From contig CAWUHX010000023.1 in assembly GCA_963922205.1 (NCBI GenBank), positions 310,001-374,000 on the forward strand: a stretch of 64,000 nt of DNA, given 5' to 3'. Shown here piece by piece: positions 19,925 to 32,310 of this stretch (within the stretch, counting starts at the first letter, position 1; each line of letters starts with the position of its first letter). The notes beneath the pieces are model-generated. The model saw nothing but the letters and a program-made list of their open reading frames with translations. It did no database searches and had not been told where the DNA came from. Origin of the DNA: Romanomermis culicivorax (lineage: Eukaryota > Nematoda > Enoplea > Mermithida > Mermithidae). The position numbers were made by a program, and so were the translations under genes.

Positions 19925-20815
19925 GTGACGATGAACGACTCGCGATTTCTTAACAAAAGTTTACTGTAGAACCACAGTCTCGTAAAATTGGCATATTTAA
20001 TGCGATTAACGAAATCGTCATCTTGCTGACGTCACAAATACTCGCGATTTCTGAACAAGTTTACTGTAGAGATATTGTGAAAAGTTGAAATCTGATTAAT
20101 CGAATATTCTATGCAGTCTCATAAAATTTACATTCTGCTTTAAAACGACTCATGATTTCAGAACAAATTTATTGTGAAGATATCTTTGATCAAGAAAAAT
20201 GCACATACAATTATTTTCATATTACATGCGATTTCAGGAAAACTGCATTTTGCTGACGTCAAAAAATCTCGCAATTTCTGAGCAAGTTTACTGTAAAAAT
20301 ATTGCAAAAATTTGAGATCCGATTAATGAAAAAGAATTTACAAAAAATTTGCATTTTCAAAGTGATCTCATAGAATTTGTATGTTGCCCACGTCAAAAAG
20401 ACCCAAGATTTCTGAACAAGTTTACTGTAGATCTATTAAAAAATTGGCATCAACAAGATTGCACATAAAATTTGCATATTCCATGTGATCTCATGGAATT
20501 TGCATTTTGCTGACGTCAAAAAGACTCGCAATTTCTGAGCAAGTTTACTGTAGAAATATTGCAAAAATTTGGAATCCGATTGATCAAAAATAATTTACAT
20601 AAAACTTGCATTATTCCACGCAGTCTCATAAAATTTACATATTGCTGAAGTGGAAACGACTCACATTTTTTGAGCAAGTTTACTGTAGATCTATTGTGAA
20701 TCAAGAAAATTTTATACAAAATTGGCATATTCTATGTCATCTCGAGAAATTTTCATGTTGCTGACGCCAAACCGAGTCGCAATTTACAAGTTTAATGTAG
20801 AGCTATTGAGAACTT
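19925..20815. repeat. Degenerate tandem array, ~8 units of 100-135 bp
   Basis: Each unit contains GACGTCAAAAAGACTCGCAATTTCTGAGCAAGTTTACTGTAG-like sequence (split by indels) followed by an AAAATTTGCAT-TT-TGATCTCAT block. Units begin near 19935, 20037, 20142, 20262, 20395, 20512, 20648 and 20765. The array abuts the 5' side of the first recognised exon of the chitin-binding gene. Confidence 0.7.
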
Positions 20816-21265
20816 GACATCCGGACAAAAAAGGATCATGTATACAAATTTGGATATTTCTGACGTCAAAATACCTTTCGCAAATAACAACAAAACAATG
20901 ATAAATATCGATTTTCGGACTACATTAAATAAACTATTGACCAACAACATTTATTATTCGGAAAAATTTCCGGTCATAGAGCAGGTGGACGAAAGGAAAG
21001 AAAATTTGGCATGACCACAAACTAGATGGATCTACGACAAAAGTTTTGCGAAAATCGTGTTTGTGAAAAGTTTGACGATACGAAAAACTCGACCATTCTC
21101 GTCTTACATCGTTATTCATTCAGGTTTTCGAGACCTATAGAAAAAGTGACCGAAAGATGACCAGTGCTATAATCAGGTTTTTGTACTTTATTTACTTATT
21201 TCTAAATAATAACGTGATGATGCCAAAATATAGTAAGCTACTTAAAAAATGAAAGCAAATTTCAC

Positions 21266-21448
21266 GCCCACTGGTCTGGATAATAAACACATTGAAGAAT
21301 GATGATCGACATTTTTGATGGACGAAATTTTCACACGTTGATATTCATCGGACGACGAAATCATCAAAAGGTCGTAATCCACGTTGTTAAATTGGAATAG
21401 ACGATTTTGGTATCGTTTTGACTTTTCGAAATGCTTCAAAATGTCGAG
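21266..21448 (-). CDS. FSTL4/5-like gene, C-terminal propeller exon
   Basis: An acceptor TTTTTTGTAG precedes a phase-0 frame from 21448. It reads LDILKHF...KSKRYQNRLFQFNNVDYDLLMISSS and aligns with the late beta-propeller segment of FSTL4/5 (F-x-x-S-x-x-Y-x-x-x-x-x-x-x-x-x-x-D-x-L). It joins in phase with the short exon 24628-24594. The donor is uncertain: GTGGGC at 21271 or GTGAAA at 21265. The remaining ~60 C-terminal residues expected for the family were not resolved between 20880 and 21265. Confidence 0.55.
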
Positions 21449-21479
21449 CTACAAAAAAGTCGAGATTTCAGTCGAAATT

Positions 21480-22480
21480 CTTATCAGTTTACTGCAGTTC
21501 TGGGTCGACGTCAGCCAAATTTTAGTCCAATTTCAATAATTAATAATCCGATCAGAAACAGAGATACAAGAATTTAAGTTATGTTTTTGAACAGATCTGG
21601 ACGAGATCTATATAATGATATCCAATTTGTTGTGCTTTGAATGCATGCAGGTTTTATGTTACAGTAACCAGTAAAGATCTTCTCTGTGCATGAAATGCGA
21701 ATGGAATCATCTGTTAGAATTTCAAGTGACATTTCATGCGTTGTTATTGGAAAGTTCATGAATTGCATGATAACTATGCAAATTCTAAACACTCCAGTTC
21801 CCTATGTTTAAGTCACCTTAGAATCTATAACCAGTGTTTGACTAGGCGTATCAAGGTCAAAAGATGCAGTAAGTTTCATGGTTCTGAAAATCAAAGGCTA
21901 CTGTAGAATACAGTAGAATCCACGAATTTGAATTTATAGTCTGTTTTTCGTCAGGTCCTTGTAAATTGAAAAAACAGACTATAGAACAGAAAGTCTGTTC
22001 TTGTAAATAGTAACAGGTGGCAAGCAAGTGCTATTCCAACTTTGACGATTTTTCGCTAAACCATACGTCACATGGTAAAATTTGTGGGCACACTGAACTA
22101 GCAAAAATTCTACACTAGAAGCCTCATGTAAACAATTTTTACTAGAGTGCTTATTTTTGTGACTTTTTGATATACAAGCATTTTACAAAAAACAGACTAT
22201 AGAATCTGTGATAGATTTTTGATTTTATACACCAGTTTTTAAATGTGTTTCAGAAACCTACAGTAGCCTTGAAGTAGTTCGGAATTCGAGCTTGTAGTTG
22301 ACTCCAAGTTAAAGGAACTACAGTGATCTGAATAATTCTGATACTTAGAGTAGTCTAGAATTCACATATCTAAGAGAGTCCGAAGTAACTAAAAAATATA
22401 AAAATAAAATTGACATTAAGATGTCAGAGGGTCAATTCGCTTGACCTTTGGTCGTCTATAATTATTCATTTTCTTTCTAA
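21480..22480. other. Intron with a composite MITE
   Basis: Intron of the FSTL-like gene. The block 21935-22204 is a composite of the TATAGTCTGTTTTT MITE family: a ~50 bp core (21935-21983) is fused to a ~220 bp copy ending AAAACAGACTATAG. The rest holds CTACAGTA-type words and no coding signal. Confidence 0.55.
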
Positions 22481-22492
22481 AGCTCTTTGTAG

Positions 22493-22872
22493 TTAAAGTG
22501 AAGACCCTGCCATACTTCGTCAGATAGCATCAGTTGACTCAGGCTGGTGTCGGCTGACAGTCTGACGAGCTGCTATACTTCTGCAATCAGTGTCGGCCAG
22601 TGTTGGCCGACACTGTCCGATGCTGTCTGACACTCACAAAAATCCTTCAGTTTTCTGCATTTAAGCCCCGCCCTATTAATCAACACATATAATATAGCCG
22701 GACAGTGTCGGATGCCCTGCTGTACTTCGTCCGACAGCACTAGCCACTGTCAGCTGCCACTGTATGCAGATAGTGTTGGCTGACACCGGCTGTGTCGGCC
22801 CATGTTGGTTGATGTGATCCATATCCAGTGTCCGCTGACACTATCCCACAATGTATGGCAGGGCCTTAAGTT
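22493..22872. mobile_element. MITE with CCCTGCCATAC ends
   Basis: The left end GACCCTGCCATAC (about 22502) is inverted as GTATGGCAGGGCC near 22853-22865. The interior is rich in partly palindromic GTCGGC/GCCGAC words (GTGTCGGCCGACAC-like) repeated about ten times. No ORF. Confidence 0.6.
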
Positions 22873-23229
22873 GACTTTTCATCGGGTAAACAAATATGTC
22901 AAACGGGTTTGTGTTATAGAACTTATCGTACAAAAACAAATGGATGACGAAATTTTGCATTGTGCAAGGAAGTATTGTATGTCATCTTTTCATTTCGTTT
23001 TTTAGTTCGTTCATGTCCTCTAGAATTGTTTGGTGGCTAACCATCACGTTTTGGAGCGATGTTTTGTGTTCACAGAGCCCATTTACATATCCGTATAATT
23101 TGACTTAGTAGTCACCTGTTCACTATTTATGTATGCGCATCAGCGCTGACTTATTTTTCAGTGTGTAACGTACCTGCTAATGCAGTACTGTAAATATATA
23201 GCATAGTGTATGTGATAATCATATATTAA

Positions 23230-24215
23230 ATCTTATTTCATTTTCATAATTTATTGTCTCAAGGGTGTCTGGGATTCACACCCAAACATTACTCTAAAAT
23301 TATGTGAAGTACTTTATTTTGATCCATTCACACCCCGGTAGCCCAATTAAGACGCCCCAATTAATTTGCACAAACGGCAGCTGGTCCCCTAGAACCTACA
23401 CTAAACTACACATTCCAGGGCTACCGTAATCCCCCGTAAAAATCATAAACAACACCTGCACACAGTAAAAAGTAAAAGATCCACCAGACAGTAGTCTCAA
23501 GTGCAACAGTAGCGACGGTCCCACAAAACATGTGTATACAGAGGAAACAGATACAGGAAGCATGCACAGAAGCACAGAGGTGTGGCTAAACCCACCATAG
23601 GAAGCAAGAAAGACACGAAAAGCATGCCATACTAGAAAAACTTTAAAGGGCGTGACTAAACTAGCAAGAATAGTAAAGCAGGAAGCGGCAATTGGCGGAA
23701 GAAGATGGACAAAAGCAAGACCTCCCGCGATGCCCAGGCAGTGGCCAAAAACGTCGTATTTAAAGAGAAGCAAAGCATGATTTTATTATTGTTGTAATTC
23801 TCCATTTTTCGATCCCCACACCCCCATTTTATTTGCAAGCGTTTTATATTGTGAGCGAGCATCCCTTTTTTCGGAAGCAGTTAAGCCGTTGTTGTAACTG
23901 GCGGCGTTTCCCGTTTGTTGTTGTTGTCGACGTCTCAAAGCAGCCATTGATTATTATCCATTTCGCCCCCGTATTACCGGTCCCTCGTTCTGTTGTATGC
24001 CGTTTCGACCGTCCGTAATTGGATAAAGTAAAGTGCTTCACAAATCTGGTCGTTACAAGTGGGCCTATCTCTTCGCAGACCCTATCCTGTTTTTTTGATT
24101 TTTGCATCTACGGCGTGGTGCCTATGGCCTTGTGGTGCTTTATTCTACATTGTGTTTATTGTTTGATATAATAAAAATAATTCCATTATTCACACCAGCC
24201 GTTCCATCAAACCTA
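23230..24215. other. Unassigned block, possibly mobile
   Basis: Base composition is less AT-rich than the flanks, and ATTCACACC occurs near both sides (about 23276/23323 and 24190). A 125-codon minus-strand ORF (23773-23396) is hydrophobic but has no recognisable motif. It could be an old element; I cannot assign a class. Confidence 0.3.
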
Positions 24216-24593
24216 TCAGAGCTGCATCCCCTAGACACTATCTCAGGGTAGTCCAGTTAGCATCAGGGTTAGAACTAAGTCAGGAATCTCCCGAGAACTG
24301 CAGAAGGATTGCCGAGGGCATACGGATCGAAACTCCACAGAAAAAATCTACAGTAACCTTCATGGCTTTGAACGTTGAAATCCTACCTTCTGTACCATGA
24401 TACTACAGTAAATTTCATGATCCTGGAGGTCAAGAACTACTGTGCCTGACAAGTATCATTGCAAAAAGACTACAGTAACCTTCATGATTCTGAAGTCAAA
24501 TTTCAATAAATATGTTCCGTCCGATGATAAAGCATACAGTAACCATTGACCAAAATTCGAATCGGGATATATTAACCAATTATCGGCCGATAC

Positions 24594-26998
24594 GGCCAAA
24601 TCAAAAGTGTTGATCAAGGATGGATTATCTATAACAAAAAATTTCCAATAATTAAAATCATGTTTGATCAAGATTTTTTACCTTTGTCATCGTGAAACTG
24701 TTCGACGAACATTTTTTCGGAATTTTTATCATAAGTAAACAAAAATCTATGATCAGGCGTCAATTTGGATCGACCTCTGATCATTCTACTCGAATCGATC
24801 ACTTCGTCCGTCAAATAATCGATAAATAATCTAGTCGTTTTGAATAAATTTGTCGAAAAATGATTATAATCGTCGCAATTGACGATGATCGTACTTCCTA
24901 AAATAATTTTTGAAGAATATGATATTTTTGGAAGAGGTCTAAATCACAAACTTTGCTCTACGAAAATCAGTTGATCAGGAACGCATCCGTGAAATTTTAG
25001 ATCAATATCATTATTGTTGACTATTCGACCATTGGTCAAATCTATTTTCGAAAGTTTGTAAGGGTCATTTTTACCCACTAAATATCCATGAGTGAAATTC
25101 TCATCCGATGGTATGAAAATTCGAGTGACCTGAAATTCACAAAACTTACAGCAGTCGTAAGGAAAAAAATTTGACGTTTTTATACATTTAGTTTAGTATT
25201 GGTCAAAAGTTGAGGTCGAAATCGGGAATTATTGTTCAAAGTGGACACTTTGCTAAGAAAGTATAAGTGACCACTATTTTTATCCAAACCGTGAATCCAT
25301 AATGTATCAAATTGTTGGTTGTAGATCATTTTTCCGGGTACAAAATTCAGATACGACATCTAAAAAAGGTACTGTAAATAGTATGCTCGATGATCAATTA
25401 TAAAATCTTACTGTATCAATTTCTAAATCGTTCGTATCCAATCTGAACAACAACTTCCTGTTTCTCAATGTGGCGAATATTTTGGAGTTCGGCAGTTTGA
25501 CAACTTGGTCCCACGAACATCTGTTACAAAAGTTTATATCAAAAGATTAAAAGTCTACAAAAACTTGATCACGTGATCATTAAATTGATATTTAAGATTT
25601 GATTCGAGATTTAGTTGATCCAAAGTGCATTATAATCGTCCATATAATGAAAATTCAGAAACTTCGATTTTGGATTTGGAATGTTGGATCAAATCCGAGT
25701 CCAATATTACCATTTCATCTACAACGTCGATCATTATTACATTTGATCCGGAATTTGTATCCACCGATCGGATCAGAATATTTTTAAAATATTAAAGGCT
25801 CATAAAAGCTTGATCCGTTAGGTGTTAATTTGGTCTCAGGGATTTCAATTGAGGTTTAGTTGATCCAAAAAGCTTTCCGTCTGTTTTACCATCAACTTTT
25901 AACATTGATCAAGATCACATTTGATCCGAAATTATCCAGAAAGTTCTGAAAGATCAATTGGATCAGAATATTTTCAAAAAATCAAAGGTATACCAAGGCT
26001 TGATAAACCGATCACGAACCTGATTTCTAAGACCCTTAGAAACGTTTAGTTGATCCAAAAAACCACATTGGAACTGCATTCCAATCATAAATTCAGAAAA
26101 TTTGATATACGTTTTTTAACATTTTATTTTTAAATAGTATCGGAACAATTTCAAACGATTTACTTGCGTTTCATCTTTGATCTTCAACTGATTGGTCTGA
26201 CGTTTGACCCGGAATTATCACAAAATTTCTTATCTATCAGTCGAATCAAATCCAAGAAGGATCAATGATCACATAATCATTGACTTGATTTTTGAGACTT
26301 AAATCGCGACTTATTGGATCGAAGAAAGCCAGATTCGAACTGCATTCCAGTCAAGAATTCGAAAACAATTTTATCTTAGTTTCTGAGTATTTCATTTCGT
26401 AATAGTGTCAGAATAAATTCAAGTCATACACTTTCATTTCATCTTTAATCTTCAACCTTGATAGGTCTAACATGTGATACATAATTATCAAAAACTTCTC
26501 ATTTATCAGCCGAATCAAATCCAAAATATTTTTGAACTATTAATAGTTCATAAAAAAAACTTGATTTCATGATCATAGGCTTTGTATTTGTGATTTTCGT
26601 ATTCGTTTGATCTCTTGATTTCAGTAAAATTTATGATATTTGTTCACTCGTTTTTCGAATGTTTAATTTGTAAATGATATATGATCTCATCATCTGAGCT
26701 GTAGATTTCAGTTGGTCTTCAACCTTATTAGGGCAACTTTCGATTCGAGAGAACAAAACCTTATGCAAATGATTCCTATTATCAGGCATCATGATGCTGA
26801 TCCAGTCAAATTTTCATCAAGTTCCACAAAATCCTTACACTTTCTTGGGACCACAAAGAAATCCACTTTTGAACTTGGTCACAGGCAGATAGGCCGGTAT
26901 CAATTTCAGTAGAGTACAATTGTCCGTTTGATCGTAGAATTCAATGCCGTCTTGACCAAAAGTGACCAACGTCTTTTGGGGCGTTGAAAAGCTTTTCA
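24594..26998 (-). CDS. FSTL4/5-like gene, beta-propeller exons
   Basis: Six phase-consistent minus-strand exons: 26998-26839, 25520-25412, 25359-25186, 25129-24952, 24897-24682 and 24628-24594. In order they read TLVTFGQDGIEFYDQ..., V/CSWDQVVKLPNSKIF...NRKLLFRLDTNDL, ...FDTLWIHGLDKNSGHLYFLS, ...KLSKIDLTNG...FHGCVPDQL, ...LFIDYLTDEVI...LTPDHRFLF, and a short INTFDLA. This follows the segment order of the C-terminal seven-bladed region of follistatin-related proteins 4/5: the C-x-W and D-x-x-x-K start, the C-V-P motif, the D-x-x-T-D-x-V-I motif and the S/T-P-D-G/H segment. The intron 25560-26830 consists largely of tandem repeats. Secreted; the role of the family is poorly defined. Confidence 0.75.
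25560..26580. repeat. Tandem ~200-300 bp repeat in an FSTL-like intron
   Basis: Four to five degenerate units each contain CTTGATC-TGATCA, then TTTAGTTGATCCAAA, then a TTTGATCCGAAATTATC-like block. TAGTTGATCCAAA occurs near 25613, 25857 and 26047, with a variant at about 26310. GATC words are strongly over-represented. No gene. Confidence 0.6.
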
Positions 26999-27059
26999 CT
27001 GAAAACAACGAATGCTGGAGATTGTACAGTAACAAAGGTATTGTATGCATGGGTATAAT

Positions 27060-28090
27060 GCAACGCTTCCTGTAGCTTTATGTGAGGTTTTTGAATCTAA
27101 AAGTGGTTTAAAGACTAAATAGGCCATTATCATTGAAATACAGTAGAAAATTGACAACTCAGACATCATTGATTGAAAATTTACAGCATGATTTCAAGTG
27201 ACTTGAATTCAGCAACAGAAAAGGGTCTTTGGTTGACTGTAGCTCCGCTGACAGTGCACATGTAAAACTTCATGAAGTTTGAGCATAATTAAGGTTAGTT
27301 TACCGTTGAAGCTCTACTGTGAATATACAGTAGGATATAAACCAAATGGAACACATTTTTAAAAATTTTAAACTTGCACTCTCAAGACCACAAAAATTTC
27401 ACGGCGAAAAAGTTCTGAATTACTGCGGATGAGCTCAACTCAACTCACACTGCAGTTGTTTTTGAATTTTTAGCATTGATTCTAGCGTTCATGTGCTATG
27501 TTGCCTACAGTGAAATGTGAACCTCGCTATTTTTCTAGTCTTACAAAACTTGCACCTCACAAGACAGAAGGTTTAGACTGCACTGGATAGCTCAATTTGT
27601 TCAGTAATCTACAGTAAGATCTTGACCAAACCTACTACGTTTTTTCACTTTAGCTGCAAAGTTCCACATTCGCGCTCATCTCACACTGCAAATGCATCTT
27701 TTGAATTTTGAGCATAATCAGAAGCAGAAAGAAAATTAAAACGTCTAGAGTTCATGTACTCTATCTTCTGATGAACTGCAGTAAAATTTGGACATACACT
27801 GACTGAATTTTGCTGATTTTTTAACCTGCTTTTCACTTTCATGATATTTCAGGAATGTTGACCATGATCATCAGAACAGAAACCGCAACACAAAGTTTAC
27901 AGTGCATAATCAACATTTGTCAGGAATTTACAGTAAGATCTAAACCAAGCCGGCTGAATTTTTGTGGGAACCAACTGCTCGAGGCTTTAAAATTGACCAC
28001 TAAAGTCAGTTCGAACATTTGTAAAATTTCAGTTCAAGAATGACATTAAACATTCTGCTAGTGTAAAATTTGATTGTACTAAAGGTTGGC
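27060..28090. other. Intron sequence with TACAGTA words
   Basis: Between propeller exon 26998 and the second Ig exon of the FSTL-like gene. Contains loosely repeated segments of the type TCTACAGTAAGATCT-GACCAAACC (27610, 27910) and GTTTTTGAATTTT. No exon recognised. Confidence 0.4.
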
Positions 28091-28097
28091 ACAGTTA

Positions 28098-29023
28098 AGC
28101 CGGGTATATACTTACCCGTACGCACGTGCGGAGCAGTTTTGCGACCTGCCAATGTGCGGCCAAAATGCGGGTTGTCAAAATATACTTCAGCCAAAAAAGC
28201 GCATGCGGCCTCATTGCGGGCCGCATTTGAATATACTTAACCGTACGCGTACGGGTGTGCGGAAGGGCTGGAAAATCAAGTACAATCGTGCGCCATGAGC
28301 AAAAATCGATAGTTTACAAGTATGATATGCTAACGGTCGCGCCTGATAGAAACTAGTTAAGATTATACCCATGACCGGCGCCAAGCGCCGGAAAATTTTG
28401 AGATTTACACCCTTTTAAGTCCACCAAAACACATCTTTTCGGTTTTGAATTCCCCAAAATTTTTGCTCAATGGGAACCATACCCAAAATTTTTTCCCTCA
28501 TTTCGAAATTTTTTTCCTCAAAACACCCCATTTGAGGGAAAAAACGGTGCCCCTCCCCCGAACGTATGACATTGGCTTTTAAAACGCGCCAGGCACAGTA
28601 GCCATGTATTTTCCGCGCGTAATATTTTTCGATATTTCCACCGTGCATCCGAAAATGTTTTTCCCAAGTTGGGAAACAGTCCAACGTTTTCCCCCCGTTT
28701 CAGAAACAAGATAAAAATATTCGCATGCGATCGCATCGCGCCAACGGAGGGCTCGAAAATGAAGTTCAATCGTGCGCCATGGGCAAAAAACAATACTTTA
28801 CTGTACTGCGGTGGTGGTTACTGATCGCATGAATTACAGATGTGCGAAAAAGTAGAAATGGTTTCTACTTGCCCGCACGCGCAAAATTGTTGGGTCCCGC
28901 AAATTTTTCGCCAGGCACCCGCAATGCGGCGCACGATTGTGCGTTCAATTTCCGGGCCGCAAATTGCGAGGCCCGCTCAAGAATTTGCGGCGCACGTGCG
29001 TACGGGTAAGTATATACCCGGCT
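28098..29023. mobile_element. Harbinger-type MITE with 33 bp TIRs
   Basis: The left end AGCCGGGTATATACTTACCC, continuing to GTACGCACGTGCG, is perfectly inverted at the right end (to 29023). Both are flanked by TTA (28095-28097 and 29024-29026). This 3-bp TTA duplication fits PIF/Harbinger. The interior is GC-rich with TGCGGC words. Two direct copies of CAATCGTGCGCCATG occur at about 28283 and 28770, each preceded by a similar GGGCT-GAAAAT stretch. This suggests a nested insertion or internal duplication. No transposase. Confidence 0.85.
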
Positions 29024-29086
29024 TTATTGTTTACGTTTCAAATGATGATTAGGTACAAAAATTTCATACTACAACAGTAAACTTAC

Positions 29087-29454
29087 TGCTTTGATAGAAC
29101 TTTTCAGCACTATCGAACATTTCTCGGACAACTACGGAAGCTGCATTGGATTGGATCTTCTTATCTTTATGAGTGCTCGTAATTTCACATCTATATGAAC
29201 CAGTGTCTTTTAATTCAGTCGTTTTCAGCTCTAAGGACGATTTATTCATTGCTAAAGTGAAATAAAGTTTAAAAAATCACGATATTTAGAAAAGTTAAAT
29301 TTTTTGAACAAACCGCTAGGAACCATTTGATCATTTCTAAACCAGAAGATCGATCGTCCTGATTCAAAGTTTGACGATATAACGCAAGTCAATGCAACTG
29401 GTTGTCCTCTCGTAACCATAATGAATGATGGCTTCAGTTCAATTTTTTCAAGAT
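29087..29454 (-). CDS. FSTL4/5-like gene, second Ig domain
   Basis: Exons 29454-29314 and 29251-29087 are separated by a 62-nt intron. The first reads LEKIELKPSFIMVTRGQPVALTC then IFWFRNDQMVP; the second NKSSLELKTTELKDTGSYRC then NAASVVV and MFDSAEKFYQS. The two Ig cysteines (LTC and YRC), the W in IFWF and the D-x-G-x-Y-x-C motif define an I-set domain. Entry is in phase 1, matching the donor at 41094, and the exit phase 1 matches the acceptor before 26998. This links Ig1, Ig2 and propeller into one gene. Confidence 0.8.
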
Positions 29455-29592
29455 CTGAAAAAACAGTAATCATAAGTATGGCAGTAGCATAGGCTATTTT
29501 TTCACATGATATTTCTCGGATAAGAGTTGAGAGCAAGTACCTTATGCTGAGCAACTGGCGAATAATTACTGTATTAATACCAACTGCAAAAT

Positions 29593-30556
29593 GTTGTAGT
29601 GTGTTTCCGCCAATTTAGACGCATTTCATAGTAACTTGGCAACTAGTGGAAGTTGCTCGCAAGTGCGCACTGAATCGGCCTTAGCAGACCATTTCAAGGT
29701 AATTACTGTAACCGGATTCAGTAAGTAAAAGTGTGGGGACGTCTTTTTCATTAGTATTATTAGTGTTGTTTTGTCCTCGCCTCTAGTCTAGCCCGTTGTG
29801 GCCCGCCTCCTTTCTACATTTTACTATTCTCATTGATTTTTTAGTCGAAGGCTCAAAGATAAGTAGTTTTTATAGATAAAATAAAAAAGCCTGTTTCGGG
29901 AAACAAAATGTTCAGCCATTTGAGTTAACTGTTCTTGGTCCAGAGTTAAATACTACTTGTGTACCAGGTCAGTGTTAGATTGGTTGAAAACCCATGCACC
30001 GTGCATTAAGGACGAGGCTATCTCTCCTGATGATCTTGTCACAATGCGCACACACTGCCATCGTGCGTTTTCCTCTCTCTATCCGTAAGACTTGATGTTT
30101 CACGCATGTTGTAGTGTGTTTCCGCCGATTTGTAAGATTTGTCCAATGTTTGTCGTTTGTACAAAGAGGCGCCCAAGTCCAAAGCGAGCTAGGCGGACCA
30201 TCGAAAGGCGTCTTACTGTAGCACGAATTTGGTACGCGTGGGTTGGGTTCGCTTATTATTATTGATTGTGTTATATGTTCGCCATTGGTTCGCCTCCCCA
30301 TGTGCAAAACATACTGGTGTTTCTCCCAGCAGGAGGGAACTTTTATATTATCTCACCCACTTACCATTTGTATGCATAAGTGTTTGTTTTGTGTTAGATA
30401 AAATCAGGAGAACATTCTCTCCTCTTTTATTACGTAATAGGGAGACTTAAGGAACTAAGTTTTCTTAATTTGTGGGGTAACCATCGTCGGGTTTAAGTTC
30501 AGTAATTAAGTAATTGATCGGGTAAGCATGGGCATTGGAAATATGTGCATTAAGGA
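29593..30556. repeat. Two long direct repeats, LTR-like
   Basis: 29593-30015 and 30107-30556 are diverged direct repeats. Both start TGTTGTAGTGTGTTTCCGCC, contain TTATTATT-GTGTT and GATAAAAT stretches, and end CATTAAGGACGA. A ~90 bp spacer separates them. They resemble two LTR copies left by recombination, but no primer-binding site, gag or pol was seen, so the class is uncertain. Confidence 0.5.
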
Positions 30557-32060
30557 CGAACTCTGGAACCCACTCCTACCTCCATTCCCCAAAACCCCGA
30601 CAGGGCCTAAAATACAACACGCTCAAGTCACAGCCCCACACCTGCATATGTGTGACGGGCACTGCTGTGCTCGCTCAGGCAATGCAGGACTGTGCAGTTA
30701 GTGGTAGCGCACCGCTACCACCCGGTGCGAAACACATTACAATCTTGACTTATTTTCGAATCCATGGACTAGTTTGATTTGCGGCCTGAGAGATTTTTAT
30801 ACCTCATTTATTTCAAATGTAGCAAGAATTCCTATTTCGAGGTCTATGTGGCACAGTCCTGAACAGAATACCATTTGTTTTGTTCATATTTTATTGGAAT
30901 GTTTCAAGCAGAGTAAGTGATTTAATTTGACGCCAGACTGATTTATTCACGTAAGCATAGTTTGTTTGCTGCCATAAGTTTAATAAAATGGCTGCTTTTC
31001 GACAGTTTTGTGTAGAAAAGTTGAAAATTCATTTCTTCAGAAAAATTAGAAAGTAAATAGTGGAAAACAATATTCAAGTCAGTAATTCATGGGAAGTGAT
31101 GCACTTGATGAACTTGCAAATAAACAGTAGGATTTCATTTCAGCTGCTGCTGATGAACATGTTTTTTTTGGAAGAAAATCATTGGATCGATGACAATTGA
31201 AAATATATTAGCCCATTATTGGATGTGAAGTGATCAAAAAGCTACATATAACTTTTAAACTAAAGACAGGCAAGCTGAATTGATAATGCGTATATTGGTA
31301 CTAGAACTTTTTTCTGATTAATTTTATTGCAGAAATTAAGAAATATAAGTATAAAGTATAGAATATCATCATTCAGATTATGCTTCACTTCTTTCAGCAT
31401 GCAATAGTGACGTGATTGACAATCAATTTTGGGGCTTGTTTTGAACAGTATCGAGGCAATGGCAACAAGATAATTCTCAATCCAGTGTATGGCGATAAAT
31501 AAAAGTATGAAAATTATTGTGATTTTGTTTCTATACGGTTTTGTTCACTTTAACAATAAACATGATAATTTTATGCTCAAAGTTTAAGGGATTCCAATTC
31601 TCCTCAAAATTAAGTTTATCAAAATACGAATTTCAAAATTTGAATGAGACTTCCCATTCCAACAAGAAAAATGAAGCTTCTTCTCTATCCTGATTATTGT
31701 CTTACTGCTATCCAGCATCTAATTCATATTCTGTTGCTTCCTTTTTGAACTCGAAAAAACAAAGCTGATATACCTCTATGTTCTCAAAAAATTTTTGTCC
31801 ACAGTAGTTCGTCAAATTGTGTTAAAAATATGCAGTACACGCATCAACTTTTTCTGTAAAAATAGCATTTGAAAAAAACCGATTATGGTAGTAACAGGAG
31901 TAATAGTAGTAGTAGTAGTTTGTAAGCACAGCAAGATAAGTAGTACACTAGTACACACGCATACACGTCCTTGAAGGGCGTTGCTGGGATCCTGATCCTG
32001 GGCAGAAACCTGGCAGACATCCGCACAATTTTTATTTTCTTCTATTTTTATACCAAGATC
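30557..32060. other. Intron sequence, no gene seen
   Basis: Part of the large FSTL-like intron. A small (AGT)n run lies at 31886-31918. Nothing else identified. Confidence 0.35.
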
Positions 32061-32310
32061 TATAGTCTGTTTTTTACAAAATGCTTCCAAATAATGAATC
32101 CGGAAAGCAAGTACTATTTTATATTTTCAGCATTTTCTGCCAAGCCGTGTGTCATATGGAATCAAAATTTTGTGACGACACTTAACTGGAGCTTAGAAAT
32201 TTTTTCAGTAAAAAATTTTATTGGAAAAGCTTCATGTAGGCGATTTATAAGTCACCAAATATTTGTGTGATTTTTCATTTTAGTGGCATTTTATAAAAAA
32301 CAGACTATAG
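32061..32310. mobile_element. MITE, TATAGTCTGTTTTT family (copy 2)
   Basis: Begins TATAGTCTGTTTTTTACAAAATGC and ends GCATTTTATAAAAAACAGACTATAG. The interior differs from copies 1 and 3 but shares CGGAAAGCAAGTACTATTT with other members in reverse orientation. Confidence 0.75.

Noticed and set aside
20880..21180. C-terminal exon of the FSTL-like gene
   Set aside because: Several frames from the AG sites give short tails with weak resemblance to the family's end, but none has a consistent phase and convincing match, so none was annotated.
23396..23773. 125-codon hydrophobic minus-strand ORF
   Set aside because: No signal-peptide context, splice partners or recognisable motif; considered as an exon but not supported.
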